This document shows positions 15,289-23,498 of a stretch of 43,685 bases of DNA, piece after piece. This DNA is from Nitrospirota bacterium (lineage in GTDB: Bacteria; Nitrospirota; Thermodesulfovibrionia; Thermodesulfovibrionales; UBA9159), in assembly GCA_023475105.1 (NCBI GenBank), contig JAMCWJ010000080.1:1-43685 (forward strand), in the 5' to 3' direction. How positions within the stretch are numbered: position 1 is the first letter of the stretch; the number at the start of each line of letters is the position of its first letter. Both the position numbers and the translations under genes were made by a program. The notes beneath the pieces were generated by a model that was not told the origin of the DNA, ran no database searches, and saw only the letters and a list, made by a program, of their open reading frames with translations.

Positions 15289-16563
15289 ATGAAAGTTCTC
15301 GTGATCGGCGGGGGGGGAAGGGAGCATGCGATCGTCTGGAAGCTGGCCCAGTCCCGCCACATCGACAAAATATACTGCTCGCCCGGGAACGCGGGGATTT
15401 CGGAAATAGCCGAATGCATCGATGTTGGGACGAACGATTTCGGAGCCCTGATCGATTTCGTGAAGTATGAGTGGGTCGACCTCACCATAGTCGGTCCCGA
15501 GGAGCCCCTTTCGAGGGGCATCGTTGACGCCTTCGAAAAAGAGGGAAGAAGGGTGCTGGGGCCGACAAGGAAGGCGGCGCAGCTCGAATCGAGCAAGGTC
15601 TTTGCAAAAGACTTCATGAGGAGATACGGTATCCCGACGGCGGGATACAGCGTCTTCAGCTCCTCTGTCCACGCCGAAGACCATGTGCGAATGAAAGGCA
15701 CACCGATCGTGATCAAGGCGGACGGTCTTGCTGCGGGCAAAGGCGTGTTCGTGGCCGGCACCATGGATGAAGCGATAGCCGCGCTCAAACTCATCATGAA
15801 GGAGAAGGCCTTCGGCAGCGCAGGCGACAGGGTGGTGGTGGAGGAGTGCCTGGAGGGGGAAGAGGCGTCCTTCATGGCCTTTTGCGACGGCAAAACGGTA
15901 AAGCCGATGGCGAGCTCCCAGGATCACAAGAGGATATTCGACGGCGACAAGGGGCCCAACACCGGAGGCATGGGCGCATACAGCCCTGCTCCTGTGGTTA
16001 CGGAAAAGCTCGAAGCGGAAATCATGGAAAAGGTGATGTGGCCCGTGATGCGGGGACTGAAGGCCGAGGGGATCCAGTACAAGGGCATACTCTACGCAGG
16101 GCTGATGATCAGGGACGGAAGCCCTTCCGTCCTCGAGTTCAACTGCAGGCTGGGGGACCCGGAGACGCAGCCGGTTTTGTCGAGGCTCGACACCGACCTC
16201 GTCGATATCGCCTTCGCCATGCTCGACGGAAAGTTGTCCGAGCTCGATATCAGGTGGAAGCAGAAATCCTCCGTCTGCGTCGTGCTCGCTTCGAAGGGCT
16301 ATCCCGGGAAATACGACAAGGGCAAAGTGATCTCGGGGTTGGACGGTTTCAGGGATGAGCCGGACGTCGCAGTCTTCCATGCAGGGACGGCCTTTGACGA
16401 CGGCAATATCGTAACCGCGGGGGGGCGCGTGCTCGGAGTCACCGCCCTCGGTTCGGACATAGGCAGCGCGAAAGAGAAGGCCTATCGGGCGGTCGGGAAG
16501 ATCCATTTCGAGGGAATGCATTACCGCACGGACATCGCCGACAGGGCGTTGAGAAGGCCGTGA
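15289..16563 (+). CDS. purD: Phosphoribosylamine-glycine ligase
   Basis: 424 residues. The N-terminal domain starts KVLVIGGGGREHAI and continues with PGNAGI. The ATP-grasp core shows as PIVIKADGLAAGKGVFVA, EECLEGEEASFMAF, and DHKRIFDGDKGPNTGGMGAYSP. The metal-ligand region FNCRLGDPETQ and the C-terminal domain are complete. The enzyme joins glycine to phosphoribosylamine in purine synthesis. GAGGAACAGGTGAT precedes the ATG. purE follows 66 bases downstream on the same strand, so the two are likely co-transcribed. Confidence 0.97.
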   Translation: MKVLVIGGGGREHAIVWKLAQSRHIDKIYCSPGNAGISEIAECIDVGTNDFGALIDFVKYEWVDLTIVGPEEPLSRGIVDAFEKEGRRVLGPTRKAAQLESSKVFAKDFMRRYGIPTAGYSVFSSSVHAEDHVRMKGTPIVIKADGLAAGKGVFVAGTMDEAIAALKLIMKEKAFGSAGDRVVVEECLEGEEASFMAFCDGKTVKPMASSQDHKRIFDGDKGPNTGGMGAYSPAPVVTEKLEAEIMEKVMWPVMRGLKAEGIQYKGILYAGLMIRDGSPSVLEFNCRLGDPETQPVLSRLDTDLVDIAFAMLDGKLSELDIRWKQKSSVCVVLASKGYPGKYDKGKVISGLDGFRDEPDVAVFHAGTAFDDGNIVTAGGRVLGVTALGSDIGSAKEKAYRAVGKIHFEGMHYRTDIADRALRRP

Positions 16564-16629
16564 TCAGTAAAGCGTGATGCGTAACGGACTGAAAACCGAT
16601 TAGGCATGACGCGTTGCGGAGGAGTAATT

Positions 16630-17124
16630 ATGAAGCCACAGGTTTTGATCATTATGGGAAGCGAGTCGGACCTCCCTGTCGTGGAAGAGACGGGCAGGAT
16701 CCTCACGGAATTCGGGATCCCCTTCGAAATGACGGTAGCCTCTGCACACCGGACACCCGACCGGGTTCGGAAACTCGCGACGGAGGCCGAAAAGAGGGGC
16801 GCAGAGGTGATCATCGCTGCTGCGGGCGCGGCAGCGCATCTCGCAGGGGCCGTAGCCGCCCACACGCTCCTTCCGGTGATCGGCATTCCCCTCAGTTCCT
16901 CGCCCCTTCAGGGCTTTGATTCGCTCCTGAGCACTGTCCAGATGCCGCCGGGCGTTCCTGTGGCGACCGTGGCGGTCGGCAGGGCCGGGGCCAAGAACGC
17001 AGCAATCCTTGCCGCCCAGATTATCGGAAGGAAGGACGGGGAGATCGTAAAAAGGCTGGCCGCATACAGGAAAAAGATGGCCCTCGATGTCGCGAAAAAA
17101 GCCGGTTCCCTGAAGAAGCGGTGA
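16630..17124 (+). CDS. purE: 5-(carboxyamino)imidazole ribonucleotide mutase
   Basis: 164 residues from the ATG at 16630, chosen for the GGAGGAG just upstream; an upstream ATG at 16606 would add eight unconserved residues. Class I PurE motifs are VLIIMGSESDLPVV, VASAHRTPDRV and AAAGAAAHLAGAVAAHT. It converts N5-CAIR to CAIR, which normally requires a PurK partner; none is in the window. The stop codon overlaps the start of the following DUF89 gene (GTGA), indicating coupled translation. Confidence 0.96.
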   Translation: MKPQVLIIMGSESDLPVVEETGRILTEFGIPFEMTVASAHRTPDRVRKLATEAEKRGAEVIIAAAGAAAHLAGAVAAHTLLPVIGIPLSSSPLQGFDSLLSTVQMPPGVPVATVAVGRAGAKNAAILAAQIIGRKDGEIVKRLAAYRKKMALDVAKKAGSLKKR

Positions 17125-17966
17125 GAATCCATATCGACTGTTTTCCCTGTTTCCTGAGACAATCGGTCATCGCCCTGAGACACGGTACGAGGGACATTGG
17201 GCTCCAGGAAGAGATCCTGAAGGCGGTGCTCGAAGACATCGGGAACGCCGACACCTCGAGACCCCCTGCATATACCACCACATTTATCCACAGGAAGATA
17301 CGGGATTCTCTCGGGGCCGACCCTTTCCGGGGCATAAAGGAGGAGTATAACCGGATCGCTCTCGGACTCTATCCTTCGCTGAAGAAAATAGTCCGGGAAA
17401 GCAGCGATCCCCTCTGGACAGCCTCCAGACTTGCGATTGCCGGCAACGTAATCGACTTCGGCATATTTACTTCGGTCGACGTCGAGGGCACCGTAGGGAG
17501 GGCACTCCGGGGCCCGATCGCCGTCGATGATTACCGCAGCTTTACGAAGGCGCTTTCCGCTGCACCCGAAGTCCTCTATCTGCTCGACAATGCAGGCGAG
17601 GTCGTGTTCGACAGGATCCTTATCGAGGAACTTTCATCGCGCGGCGCGAAGGTGACCGCAGTCGTGAAGGGCTCTGCGGTGATCAATGATTGCACCAGAG
17701 AAGACGCGGTCGGGACGGGCCTTGCCGGGGTGTGCGAAGTGATCGACAACGGCTCGGATGCCGTAGGCACTGTGCTTGAGTGGACATCCCAGGATTTCCG
17801 CCGGCGATACGCGGCCGCCCGATTCGTCATAAGCAAGGGGCAGGCGAACTTCGAGACCTTCACCAGCCCTGAAAAGGCGACATTCTACCTCTTTCAGTCC
17901 AAGTGCGAAGTAGTTTCAAAGGAATTGGGCCTATCTCTGGGATCTATGCTCTTGAAGGAATCCTGA
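17121..17966 (+). CDS. DUF89/ARMT1-like family protein, putative damage-control phosphatase
   Basis: 281 residues from a GTG overlapping the purE stop by four bases. Characteristic DUF89 features are an N-terminal CFPC motif (DCFPCFLRQ), the metal-binding LLDNAGEVVFD segment, VKGSAVINDCTREDA and ISKGQANFETF near the C-terminus. DUF89 proteins are metal-dependent phosphatases, some acting on damaged or over-reactive sugar phosphates; the CxxC subgroup is found in archaea and anaerobes. Coupling to purE suggests a possible link to nucleotide-sugar or purine-pathway by-products, which is inference. Complete, with no signal peptide. Confidence 0.8.
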   Translation: MRIHIDCFPCFLRQSVIALRHGTRDIGLQEEILKAVLEDIGNADTSRPPAYTTTFIHRKIRDSLGADPFRGIKEEYNRIALGLYPSLKKIVRESSDPLWTASRLAIAGNVIDFGIFTSVDVEGTVGRALRGPIAVDDYRSFTKALSAAPEVLYLLDNAGEVVFDRILIEELSSRGAKVTAVVKGSAVINDCTREDAVGTGLAGVCEVIDNGSDAVGTVLEWTSQDFRRRYAAARFVISKGQANFETFTSPEKATFYLFQSKCEVVSKELGLSLGSMLLKES

Positions 17967-17988
17967 CTCACTCCCGGAAGGAGCTAAA

Positions 17989-18303
17989 CTATCTTCCCCC
18001 TGGTCTTCTGGTCCCGAAACTGCCGCGGTCTCCTCTCGGTCCCCTCTCTCTTCTCTCCTGAGGCTTTGCCTCGCTTACGATGAGATTTCTGTCCATGAAA
18101 CTGGTCCCGTTCAGCGTCGAGATGGCCTTCTGGGCCTCCGCATCGGAGCCCATCTCGACGAACCCGAACCCTCTCGCTCTGCCCGTTGCAGGATCGGTGA
18201 TCAACTTGGCGGACATGACCTCTCCCGCCTTCGCAAAGAGTTCCCTCAGGTCGTCTTCCGACGCCTGAAACGACACGTTGCCGACGTAAAGCTTCTTTCC
18301 CAT
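17989..18303 (-). CDS. RRM-domain RNA-binding protein
   Basis: 104 residues from the ATG at 18303, preceded by CAGGAGGAAG. A single RRM occupies residues 1-80, with RNP2 (KLYVGNVSF) and RNP1 (RGFGFVEM), then a short Arg/Gly-rich tail (RRERGPRGDRGSFGTRRPGGR). This is the standard bacterial small RRM protein, homologous to cyanobacterial Rbp proteins that are often cold-induced. The gene has its own promoter (18419-18447) and a leader of about 110 bases with strong hairpins, so post-transcriptional control is likely. The role of these proteins outside cyanobacteria is poorly known. Confidence 0.92.
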   Translation of the reverse strand: MGKKLYVGNVSFQASEDDLRELFAKAGEVMSAKLITDPATGRARGFGFVEMGSDAEAQKAISTLNGTSFMDRNLIVSEAKPQERRERGPRGDRGSFGTRRPGGR

Positions 18304-18313
18304 TCTTCCTCCT

Positions 18314-18345
18314 GAAAATAAAATCCCAAGTCGCAACGACCTGGG
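18314..18345 (-). terminator. Terminator-like hairpin in the RRM-gene leader
   Basis: On the minus strand CCCAGGTCG (18345-18337), loop TTG and CGACTTGGG (18333-18325) form a nine-pair stem with one G-T, followed directly by ATTTTATTTTC. It ends only a few bases before the ribosome binding site. It could terminate read-through from murJ/MBL or act as an attenuator of the RRM gene. A second stem, GCCTCA/TGAGGC, lies just upstream. Confidence 0.6.
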
Positions 18346-18418
18346 GTATGGCGCCTCAAAGAATCAAAAATTTCCTGAGGCCTTTTCGTAGAACATTCTC
18401 ATGGCATTCTGTAAACTA

Positions 18419-18447
18419 AATATGCCAGTTGGCAACGGTTTTGTCAA
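18419..18447 (-). promoter_or_regulatory. Promoter of the RRM gene
   Basis: On the minus strand a perfect TTGACA (18447-18442), a 17-base spacer and CATATT (18424-18419). It overlaps the stop codon of the upstream hydrolase gene. The transcript would have a leader of about 110 bases. Confidence 0.65.
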
Positions 18448-19070
18448 GCAAATAATTTTGAGAAAACATTCTCCGAACGCTCCCTGCCTATCGTCGAATC
18501 GGGACCGTGTCCGGCAAGTACTCTCGTTTCCGGAGGAAGGGCGAGGAGCCTTTCGAAGGAGCGTTTCAGCCGGCTCATATCCCCTCCGTGAAAGTCCGTT
18601 CTCCCGACGGACCCGGCAAAGAGGGTATCCCCGGTAACGACCACCCCTTCCCCGAAAAGGCAAATGCCTCCCGGACTGTGGCCGGGGGTGTGAAGCACCC
18701 TGAAAAGAAGGCTCCCGGTGCGAAGTTCGTCGCCCTCTTTCACAAGGAGGTCGGGTTCGGGAAGCGGTTCAAGGGCATACCCCCAAAAGGCAGCCATATC
18801 TTTCGCGGCCCGATACATCTCCAACTCATCCTGATGGAGGACGATCTTCGCGTTCGTTTCTTTCTTGAGGTCCGGCACCGCTCCCACATGGTCGAAATGT
18901 GCATGGGTGCATACGATCTGTTCGACTGAAAGGCCCCCGGCCCGCACGGCATCCATGATCCTGTCCGGCTCATCGCCCGGGTCTATCACCATCGCCTTTG
19001 CCGAATTCTCGTCCCCCAGTATGAAACAGTTCGCCTCGAGGGGCCCAACGCCGAGCACTCTGATAATCAT
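18444..19070 (-). CDS. MBL-fold (glyoxalase II-like) metallohydrolase
   Basis: 208 residues. The metallo-beta-lactamase fold is shown by CTHAHFDHVG (the HxHxDH zinc motif), LHTPGHSPGG, VVTGDTLFAGSVGRTDFHGGD and LAGHGPDSTIG. Length and order match the YcbL-type single-domain hydroxyacylglutathione hydrolase-like group, acting on thioesters in the cytoplasm. The true substrate is unproven. The start codon overlaps the murJ stop by four bases (ATGA), so it is translated after murJ. Confidence 0.9.
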   Translation of the reverse strand: MIIRVLGVGPLEANCFILGDENSAKAMVIDPGDEPDRIMDAVRAGGLSVEQIVCTHAHFDHVGAVPDLKKETNAKIVLHQDELEMYRAAKDMAAFWGYALEPLPEPDLLVKEGDELRTGSLLFRVLHTPGHSPGGICLFGEGVVVTGDTLFAGSVGRTDFHGGDMSRLKRSFERLLALPPETRVLAGHGPDSTIGRERSENVFSKLFA

Positions 19071-20641
19071 GCGACCCTCCTGTTCAGCCTGTTTTTCACT
19101 TTTTCATAGAGATAATGCATTTCCTCGCCCCTGAGCAGGAAACTGATGATCAGATAGATACAAAAGCATACCATAACCGTTCCGGAAAGGTATATCGTTT
19201 TTTCGGCGGTCTTTCCGGAGATCGTCCATAGGTCGCCGTGCAGGAGAAACCAGCCGAAAATCCCCATGACTACCGATGCGATGCAGATCTTGAGAAACGA
19301 CGCGAATATCTTCTTTGCATCGATGCGTCCCATTTTCCTCCTAAGGAAATAGAAGAGGAGGAGGAAGTTCACGCCCGAGGCAAGGGAATTCGCGAGAGCA
19401 AGGCCCGCGTGTCTCAGGGGGCCCATAAGCGCAAGGCTGAGCAGCAGATTGGACGCCATGCCCACCAGCGCGATCTTGACGGGAGTCCTTGTGTCCTGCA
19501 TCGAATAAAATGCAGCGGTGATCACGCGGACGCCGACTATGGACCATATGCCGATCGCGTAAAACAGGAGCGCCTCTGCAGTGCCCAGGGTGGCCGCATA
19601 GTCGAACTTGCCCCTCTGAAAGAGCAGGTTCACTATCGGTTCCCTGAGCGCAATCAGACCTATCATGGAGGGCACGGTGATAAAAAAGAGCAGCCTCAGG
19701 GCAAAGGAAAAATCCTCCCGCAGCCTGTCGAAATCTCCCTTTACGGCATGTTCCGACAGACTCGGGAGCACGGCGGTCCCCATCGCAACGCCGAAGATGC
19801 CTACGGGGAATTGAATAAGCCTCATCGAGTAGAAGAGATAGGTGATGCTTCCGGCAGGCAGAAAGGAAGCGAGTATATTGCCCACGACGATATTGATCTG
19901 GTTCACTGCAAGGGCAAGGGTCGCCGGGACCAGGAGGATAGACATGCGTTTGAGGCCGGGATGACCGAAGGAGGCATCGAAACCGAGGCCGTATCCCCTT
20001 CGGAAAAAGGAAGGAAGCTGGAAGGCAAACTGGACACAACCGCCGACCAGGACCCCGATCGCAGCGGCGGTGATCGGCTGCTTCGCCCTTGATTCGAAAA
20101 AAACGATACTCAGGATGAGGGTTATGTTCAACATCGCCGGTGCGAGGGCAGGAGTAAAAAACACCTTTTTCGTATTCAGGGCGCCCATCACAAGGGCTGC
20201 GAGGCTTATGAAGAGAAGGAAAGGGAACATTATTCTCGTCAAGAGCACGGTCAGGGAGAATTTTTCGGGAGAACCGAGGAAGCCCGGGGCGATGACCGTA
20301 ACGATCGCAGGGGAGAAGACAATGCCGAGGACGCACACGACTCCGACGACGACAACGAGAAAGCTGAAGGTTATCTTCACGAGCCTTTTCGCTTCTTCGT
20401 CACCGTGTTTTTGACGGTACTCGGTCAGGACCGGAATGAAGGCGGAGGACATCGAGCCTTCCGCAAAGAGCTCGCGCAAGAGATTAGGGATTTTGAAGGC
20501 GGCGAAAAAGGTGTCGGAGACCCCGGTTGCCCCGAAATAGAGCGCAAAGATCATGTCCCTTGCAAAACCGAGAACGCGGCTGATCAGGGTCGCCGCAGAC
20601 ATCACCCCTGCGGATTTCGCGATGCTCCCCTTCGAGTCCAT
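19067..20641 (-). CDS. murJ: Lipid II flippase MurJ
   Basis: 524 residues with about 14 hydrophobic segments. The MurJ/MviN N-terminus is unmistakable: ISRVLGFARDMIFALYFGAT, then FFAAFKIPNLLRELFAEGSMSSAFIPV. The basic residues and PNLLR region belong to the lipid II cavity. It flips lipid II across the inner membrane for peptidoglycan synthesis. The start at 20641 lies only eight bases after a TATAAT on the same strand, so the mRNA is probably leaderless. MBL-hydrolase and RRM genes follow downstream. Confidence 0.95.
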   Translation of the reverse strand: MDSKGSIAKSAGVMSAATLISRVLGFARDMIFALYFGATGVSDTFFAAFKIPNLLRELFAEGSMSSAFIPVLTEYRQKHGDEEAKRLVKITFSFLVVVVGVVCVLGIVFSPAIVTVIAPGFLGSPEKFSLTVLLTRIMFPFLLFISLAALVMGALNTKKVFFTPALAPAMLNITLILSIVFFESRAKQPITAAAIGVLVGGCVQFAFQLPSFFRRGYGLGFDASFGHPGLKRMSILLVPATLALAVNQINIVVGNILASFLPAGSITYLFYSMRLIQFPVGIFGVAMGTAVLPSLSEHAVKGDFDRLREDFSFALRLLFFITVPSMIGLIALREPIVNLLFQRGKFDYAATLGTAEALLFYAIGIWSIVGVRVITAAFYSMQDTRTPVKIALVGMASNLLLSLALMGPLRHAGLALANSLASGVNFLLLFYFLRRKMGRIDAKKIFASFLKICIASVVMGIFGWFLLHGDLWTISGKTAEKTIYLSGTVMVCFCIYLIISFLLRGEEMHYLYEKVKNRLNRRVA

Positions 20642-20649
20642 GACAAAGA

Positions 20650-20658
20650 ATTATATCA
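20650..20658 (-). promoter_or_regulatory. Extended -10 promoter immediately before murJ
   Basis: On the minus strand TGATATAAT (20658-20650), a perfect -10 with TGn extension. Eight bases separate it from the murJ ATG, so transcription would begin at or within about two bases of the start codon. Confidence 0.5.
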
Positions 20659-20703
20659 CATAACCCCTCTTGCCCCCGCGTTGGGTTAAGGGAGATTTTA
20701 TAA

Positions 20704-20770
20704 TGAATTTTCGGCGGGACGGAGTCCCCGTGCTCATTCTTGCTCCGCTCCGAGGCTTTTGCCTCTTTCT
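20704..20770 (+). repeat. Dispersed intergenic repeat, copy A
   Basis: About 65 bases that align with 35650-35717 at most positions, sharing TGAATT, GGGAC, the GCTCATTCT block and CTCCGAGGCTTTTGCCTCT exactly. The last part is a GAGGC-TTTT-GCCTC hairpin. It lies in the 500-base gap 20642-21141, which also holds the murJ promoter, the cyclase promoter and its leader; the rest of the gap shows no gene. Confidence 0.7.
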
Positions 20771-20954
20771 ATAAGAGCGGGAAACACCATTCAGCGAAGT
20801 CCTGATACCCGACACCATCTCTCATCAAATTTTATCGCCTCAAAAGGATTTGAGAGATGCTCTGCCCGCCGTCATACAATCAGAGGACGGGATGCTCCGA
20901 GCCTTCACTGAATCTTCGACCTAAACTTACGATTATTGTCGCCCGGATGGGAGG

Positions 20955-20984
20955 TTGACATTTCTATGCCTTTTCTCGTTTAAT
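20955..20984 (+). promoter_or_regulatory. Promoter of the cyclase leader
   Basis: TTGACA (20955-20960), 18-base spacer, TTTAAT (20979-20984). The predicted start is near 20991, about 150 bases before the cyclase start codon. Confidence 0.65.
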
Positions 20985-20990
20985 TACACA

Positions 20991-21141
20991 GGGCAATTCA
21001 GACGAAAGGGAAGGGGGATCGGCCTCGGCGTGGAGAAGGAGGAGTCGTTCTGGGGATGATGACTCTGATTCTGCGCTGGTCGGCTTCCGGTCTCATAAAT
21101 TCGAAGATTCCGTCTGTTCTCTCAAAGACGGAATCTTTTTT
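20991..21141 (+). ncRNA. Candidate leader RNA or small RNA ending in a terminator
   Basis: A roughly 150-base segment has its own promoter (20955-20984) and a strong intrinsic terminator (21106-21141), and contains no start codon with a ribosome binding site. It could be a free small RNA or the leader of the cyclase gene, controlled by termination. It begins with CACAGGGCAA, which recalls the first bases of c-di-GMP-I riboswitches, but the diagnostic ACGCAAAGCC is absent. No known riboswitch is recognised. Confidence 0.5.
21106..21141 (+). terminator. Intrinsic terminator abutting the cyclase start codon
   Basis: GATTCCGTCT (21106-21115) and AGACGGAATC (21126-21135) form a perfect ten-pair stem with a ten-base loop, followed by TTTTTT (21136-21141). 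The next base begins the GTG of the cyclase gene. Confidence 0.85.
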
Positions 21142-23412
21142 GTGGCGCTCGCCTTGAAGTCCCGCCTCTCCAGGGCAATAACGCTCGGCGTTCTCATAGG
21201 ACTGACAGGTCTGATCTTCGGGCTTTCCCCTTTAGGAGGCGACCTTGAAGAAACGCTCGGCCTCTCCCTGCTCTTCAAGCTGAGGGGCCCGAGGAAGGCC
21301 CCTTCCGATGTCATCATCGTGAGCATAGACAAAATCTCGGCCGATCACCTCGGTCTTCCCTACGACACAAGGAAATGGCCCCGCACCCTCCACGCGCGCC
21401 TTGTTGAGCACCTGGCGAAAGAGGGGGCCTCGGTCATCGCCTTCGATATGTACTTCGACGAGGCCCGCAGCCCCGGAGAGGACAGGGTCTTTGCAGAGGC
21501 TGTCGGGAAGGCCGGCAACGTCGTGCTCTGCGAGCGTATAAGGAGCGAAAAGATCTCCCTGAACGGCAAGGAATCTCTGCCTTCCGGGGATGTGAGCATC
21601 GTGAGGCTGCTCCCCCCTGTCACACCCATCGGAGAAAACGCCTCGGCCCTCGCGCCTTTTCCCCTGCCGAAGGTCCCGGTGAGGGTGAGCCAGTACTGGA
21701 CCTTCGTCACAGGGGCGGGGGAGACGCCGACTCTGCCGGTGGTCGCCTTCCAGATCTTCTCGACGCAGGTATACGACGAATTCCTCAGCCTCCTCAAGAA
21801 GGCGAGTTCCTATCCCTTACCGGAGACTCTCCCCGGCAAGGAGATGCTCTCGACCCCGGGGACTATCGAAAAGACGATCCTGGCGATAAGAAATATCTTC
21901 GAAAAGGAACCTGCCGGGTCAGCTGGCATGCTGAACTGGATGTCTCGCGCAAAGACAGCCCCCGGCGACCTTCCGGGGCAACAGAGGCTTGCGTCTCTCG
22001 TAAAGATGTACCGGAACCCCGACAGCCTCTACCTGAATTATTACGGCCCCCCGGGCACGATCACGACCGTCCCGTATTATCGCATGATACAGAAGGCAAA
22101 CGGGGAGGGGCCTCCTTCGCCGCCCTCGATGAAGGGGAAAGTGGTCTTTGTCGGTCTTTCGGAGCTCCTTGAGTTCGAGCAGAAGGACGGTTTCTATACT
22201 GTCTTTTCGCAGGAGGACGGGCGGGATATAAGCGGGGTCGAGATCGCTGCCACGGCCTTCGCAAACCTTATCGAAGACCTGCCTCTCCGGTCGCTCGGTC
22301 CTGCTGCGCATATCGCCCTCCTGCTCTGGTGGGGACTCCTCGTCGGGGTCCTCTGCCGCGTTTTTTCGGCTCCGCTCGCCGCAGGAGGGCTGATCGCCCT
22401 CGGCCTCCTTTACCTCTTTTTTTCGGAGCATCAGTTTGCGTCCCTGGGCAGGTGGTACCCTCTTGTGAGCCCGTTGTTTTTCCAGATGCCCCTCGCTTTC
22501 TTCGGAGCGGTTTTATCGAAATACATAGAGGCGAACAGGGAACGGCGGAACATTACGAAGGCCTTCCGCCACTACGTGCCGGCTGAAGTGGCCGAGAGGC
22601 TGGCCGAAGATGTCGCTGAGTTGAAGGCGGGGGGCAGGCTCGTCCACGGGGTCTGCATATGCACGGATGTGGAGCATTACTCCTCCCTGGCAGAGACGAT
22701 GGAACTCCGCCAACTCGGCAGGCTGATGAACGAATACTATGAAAGAGTCTTCGGGCCGGTAAAGGAGCACGGCGGGTTCATCTCGGATGTGATAGGAGAC
22801 TCCACACTCGCGCTGTGGATATCCTCCGACCCCGCGGATCTTCCGAGGGACGAGGCATGCCTCGCAGCCCTCGGCATCGACAGTGCAGTACGGGAATTCA
22901 ATCGCGACCGTGAGGGCCCGCGGCTCCGCACACGCATCGGCGTGCACGCGGGGCAGCTGCTCCTCGGAAATGTGGGCGCTGCGGACCACTACGAATACCG
23001 CCCTGTCGGAGACATGGTGAACACTGCAACGAGGATCGAAGGTCTGAACAAGCACCTCGGTACTCGCATACTCGTTTCCGGTGAGGTGATGAGGCATGCC
23101 GAAGGGCTCCTCGCAAGGGAGATCGGCGCCTTTCTTCCCGAGGGAAAGACAAGGCCCCTCGTGGTCCATGAGTTGATCTGCGCTATCGGGGAGGCGGATG
23201 CGCAGAGGAGAGAATGCTGCCGGCTTTTTCAGGAGGGCCTATCTCTTTTCAGGCGTCAGTTGTGGGACGAGGCAGGCGTGAAATTCGGGGAAGCGGGCGA
23301 TTGCATGGAGGAAGACGGTCCTTCACGCTTTTACCTCCGGCTCTGCGAGGAATTCAGGAACAACCCGCCCGGCGAGTCCTGGGACGGGGTGGTGAGAATG
23401 GAGAGGAAGTGA
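21142..23412 (+). CDS. CHASE2-domain adenylate/guanylate cyclase
   Basis: 756 residues from GTG 21142 (TTG 21154 is also possible; no Shine-Dalgarno is seen for either). An N-terminal membrane helix precedes a CHASE2 periplasmic sensor (LLFKLRGPRKAPSDVIIVSIDKIS, IAFDMYFDEARSPGEDRVFAEA). About three membrane helices follow near residues 375-460, then a class III cyclase domain with metal aspartates Asp509 (CTDVEHYS) and Asp553 (VIGDSTLALW) and YRPVGDMVNTATRIEGL. A short TPR-like helical tail (RRECCRLFQEGLSLFRR) ends it. It should make cAMP or cGMP in response to a periplasmic signal. The FecR-barrel gene lies 86 bases downstream, suggesting one functional unit. Confidence 0.92.
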   Translation: MALALKSRLSRAITLGVLIGLTGLIFGLSPLGGDLEETLGLSLLFKLRGPRKAPSDVIIVSIDKISADHLGLPYDTRKWPRTLHARLVEHLAKEGASVIAFDMYFDEARSPGEDRVFAEAVGKAGNVVLCERIRSEKISLNGKESLPSGDVSIVRLLPPVTPIGENASALAPFPLPKVPVRVSQYWTFVTGAGETPTLPVVAFQIFSTQVYDEFLSLLKKASSYPLPETLPGKEMLSTPGTIEKTILAIRNIFEKEPAGSAGMLNWMSRAKTAPGDLPGQQRLASLVKMYRNPDSLYLNYYGPPGTITTVPYYRMIQKANGEGPPSPPSMKGKVVFVGLSELLEFEQKDGFYTVFSQEDGRDISGVEIAATAFANLIEDLPLRSLGPAAHIALLLWWGLLVGVLCRVFSAPLAAGGLIALGLLYLFFSEHQFASLGRWYPLVSPLFFQMPLAFFGAVLSKYIEANRERRNITKAFRHYVPAEVAERLAEDVAELKAGGRLVHGVCICTDVEHYSSLAETMELRQLGRLMNEYYERVFGPVKEHGGFISDVIGDSTLALWISSDPADLPRDEACLAALGIDSAVREFNRDREGPRLRTRIGVHAGQLLLGNVGAADHYEYRPVGDMVNTATRIEGLNKHLGTRILVSGEVMRHAEGLLAREIGAFLPEGKTRPLVVHELICAIGEADAQRRECCRLFQEGLSLFRRQLWDEAGVKFGEAGDCMEEDGPSRFYLRLCEEFRNNPPGESWDGVVRMERK

Positions 23413-23498
23413 GGGTAACCCCCTCGGTCCGACTTAACCTAAAGGGAAGTTATGGACCATGCAAGTTTACCATGTCATAAAGCCATACAGGGGGAAAC

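Noticed and set aside
14875-16521. A 548-codon open frame on the minus strand
   Set aside because: It runs antisense through purH and purD, both of which are clear; GC-rich codon bias creates the mirror frame.
20991-21105. c-di-GMP-I (GEMM) riboswitch
   Set aside because: Only the opening CACAGGGCAA fits; the GACGCAAAGCC core and following helix are missing.
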